From Bacillota bacterium (GTDB lineage: Bacteria > Bacillota > SHA-98 > Ch115), in contig JABLXA010000017.1 in assembly GCA_013178415.1 (NCBI GenBank), positions 1 to 64,000 of the forward strand: a DNA stretch of 64,000 bases. The letters run 5' to 3'. Shown one piece after another: positions 62,539 to 64,000 of the stretch. A program made the translations under genes and the position numbers. The notes under the pieces were generated by a model. That model searched no databases and was not told the DNA's origin. It saw only the letters and a program-made list of their open reading frames with translations. The stretch's first letter is position 1; each line of letters begins with the position of its first letter.

Positions 62539-64000
62539 TCAGCTGACCTTTCGATCATAGGATGACCGGAGGATCTCCTTTAGCTCTTCGATCAGTGGCA
62601 GCCTTGGATTGGTGACTGTACACTGGTCGGCAAAGGCCTGATTGGCTAGTTTGTCCACTGCCTGTTCGAATTGCTTTTCCGGAACCCCGCACTCTTTGAT
62701 CGATAAAGGCATCCCCACTTCTTCCATTAGGCGTAGGATCGCTGCAATCAGACTGTTGACGCCTTCTTCTGGAGTCTCTGCCTGTAGACCCAGCATTCGT
62801 GCGACCCTGGCATATCGTTCCGGGGCCTGATAAGTGTTGTATTTGGGGTATGGCATGAGCTTGGTCGGCCGACTTCCATTGTATTTGATTACCGCCGGCA
62901 TTAACACTGCATTAGCCCTCCCATGCGGAATGTGAAATTCGCCACCTAAAGCATGAGCAAGACTGTGGTTTATGCCCAGGAATGCGTTCGTGAAAGCCAT
63001 GCCTGCCAAGCATGAGGCATTATGCATCTTTTCCCTCGCCAGCCGGTCTGATCCGTTCTTATAAGCCTTGGGCAGGTATTCGAATACGATTTCAATTGCC
63101 TTGAGAGCCAGGGCATCCGTATAATCGCTCGCCATGATGGAGACATAGGCTTCCAAAGCGTGAACTAGGACGTCGAGACCGGTGTCTGCTGTGACTTTGG
63201 GCGGAATGGTCATGGTGAAATCAGGGTCAATTATTGCTACATGGGGCGTCACTGCGTAGTCAGTTATCGGATATTTTATGTTATTCGTCCGATCCGTGAT
63301 GACAGTGAAAGCAGTGACTTCAGATCCTGTGCCGCTAGTGGTCGGGATTGCAACAAACTCGGCCTTCAATTGTGGGAAGAGAAATGCTCGCTTGCGAATG
63401 TCTTGAAATCTCAGTTTCAAATTCTGGAATGTGATATCTGGATACTCATAGAACAGCCACATGCATTTGCCTGCGTCTATGGCTGAGCCTCCGCCGATGG
63501 CAATAATGGTATCAGGTTCAAATTGTCGCATTTCACTAACTCCGCGCATAACCGTTTCCACCGAAGGATCAGGTTCGACGTCGCTGAAGATCTTATACTG
63601 TATTCCGGCTTCATCTAACCATCTAGTTGCCTTATCCACATAGCCGAGACTGACCATCATCTTATCTGTGACGATCTGCGCGCGCTTCCCCTTCAACTGG
63701 GCAAGATAGCGAATAGAACCGGGCTCAAAGTAGATCCGGGGCGGCACTCGAAACCATTTTTCATCGATCTTACGGTCAGCTCTCCGCTTAATGGAGATGA
63801 GGTGTTTGATTCCAACGTTATCGGCGGTGGAATTGCCGCCCGCTGAGCCACAGCCCAGGGTAAATGAAGGCGGCAAGTAGTTATAGCTATCGCCGACGCC
63901 ACCCAGTGCGCTCGGGCTATTTATCAACAGACGCCCAACTTTGACTTCATGGCAGAATCTATCGATTACTGTCTGGTCTGTTGAATGAATAACTGCAGAA
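62539..64000 (-). CDS. adhE: AdhE C-terminal part: iron-containing alcohol dehydrogenase, continues past window edge
   Basis: The frame is open to the last base of the window. The outermost residues (AVIHSTDQTVIDRFCHEVKV GRLLINSPSALGG, GCGSAGGNSTADNVGIKHL) are the end of the aldehyde dehydrogenase half of bifunctional AdhE; after the linker ADRKIDEKWFRVPPRIYFEP comes the iron alcohol dehydrogenase half with IIAIGGGSAIDAGKCMWLFY, AIPTTSGTGSEVTAFTVI, and iron ligands in GLDVLVHALEAYVS and LGINHSLAHALGGEFHIPHG. AdhE reduces acetyl-CoA to ethanol in anaerobic fermentation. Only the last 486 codons are in the window; the rest cannot be judged. Confidence 0.9.
   Translation of the reverse strand, partial: SAVIHSTDQTVIDRFCHEVKVGRLLINSPSALGGVGDSYNYLPPSFTLGCGSAGGNSTADNVGIKHLISIKRRADRKIDEKWFRVPPRIYFEPGSIRYLAQLKGKRAQIVTDKMMVSLGYVDKATRWLDEAGIQYKIFSDVEPDPSVETVMRGVSEMRQFEPDTIIAIGGGSAIDAGKCMWLFYEYPDITFQNLKLRFQDIRKRAFLFPQLKAEFVAIPTTSGTGSEVTAFTVITDRTNNIKYPITDYAVTPHVAIIDPDFTMTIPPKVTADTGLDVLVHALEAYVSIMASDYTDALALKAIEIVFEYLPKAYKNGSDRLAREKMHNASCLAGMAFTNAFLGINHSLAHALGGEFHIPHGRANAVLMPAVIKYNGSRPTKLMPYPKYNTYQAPERYARVARMLGLQAETPEEGVNSLIAAILRLMEEVGMPLSIKECGVPEKQFEQAVDKLANQAFADQCTVTNPRLPLIEELKEILRSSYDRKVS

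Overview
The window looks like a chromosomal segment of an anaerobic, saccharolytic, probably spore-forming Bacillota (Firmicutes). Supporting signs are a SAM-I (S-box) riboswitch with a consensus sigma-A promoter, a SplB-type spore photoproduct lyase, an Rrf2/cysK/nifS/nifU sulfur cluster, an AdhE-type alcohol dehydrogenase, an MtaB-type methanol:corrinoid methyltransferase, bacteriohemerythrin, strong purine-rich ribosome binding sites and frequent GTG/TTG starts. No rRNA is present; the one tRNA is tRNA-Leu(CAG). The species cannot be named from the sequence.

Region 1 (1-27.9 kb) is an accessory, decaying island. It opens with a broken CapD-type sugar dehydratase and a scrap of a sugar transferase. 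It then carries a dense set of toxin-antitoxin and defence-like modules: DUF4258/MqsA-HTH/ImmA-IrrE, an AAA_14-DUF4143 ATPase, a TumE pair with an amber-interrupted toxin, VapBC, a PIN toxin beside a 312-aa unknown protein, a frameshifted AbiE pair and an intact AbiE pair with a promoter-embedded operator. Relics of another AbiEi, an OLD-family nuclease, two hemerythrins, two DUF3006 genes and an IS605-type end lie between them. Noncoding DNA is rich in repeats: two separate arrays of 32-bp units, each a small hairpin with compensatory changes, lie close to Rpn-family PD-(D/E)XK genes. The island ends with arsM-marR and a truncated ANT(6)-like gene.

Region 2 (27.9-45.1 kb) is an orderly carbohydrate-acid region: LarA-like protein, metallo-hydrolase, ROK regulator, an orphan family-5 solute-binding protein, a ManD/RspA-like dehydratase, then a complete sugar ABC importer (binding protein plus two permeases, ATPase absent) followed by a uroporphyrinogen-decarboxylase-fold protein and an amidohydrolase, with a PfkB kinase and an aldose-1-epimerase-like protein alongside. 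Together they suggest uptake and breakdown of a sugar acid or unusual glycoside.

Region 3 (45.4-51.1 kb) holds a nuclease-like protein, two c-di-GMP proteins (PAS-HD-GYP and CBS-GGDEF), an integrase relic beside tRNA-Leu, and about 1.3 kb of tandem repeats without genes.

Region 4 (51.1-64 kb) is core-like metabolism, mostly on the minus strand: rrf2-cysK-mtaB-nifS-nifU, a riboswitch-controlled orphan metQ on the plus strand, a glucuronate-isomerase-like/Gfo-Idh pair, S-adenosylhomocysteine hydrolase, an ADP-ribose pyrophosphatase and the C-terminal half of an AdhE that runs off the window edge. Starts are given at the best-supported start codon, not always the most upstream one.
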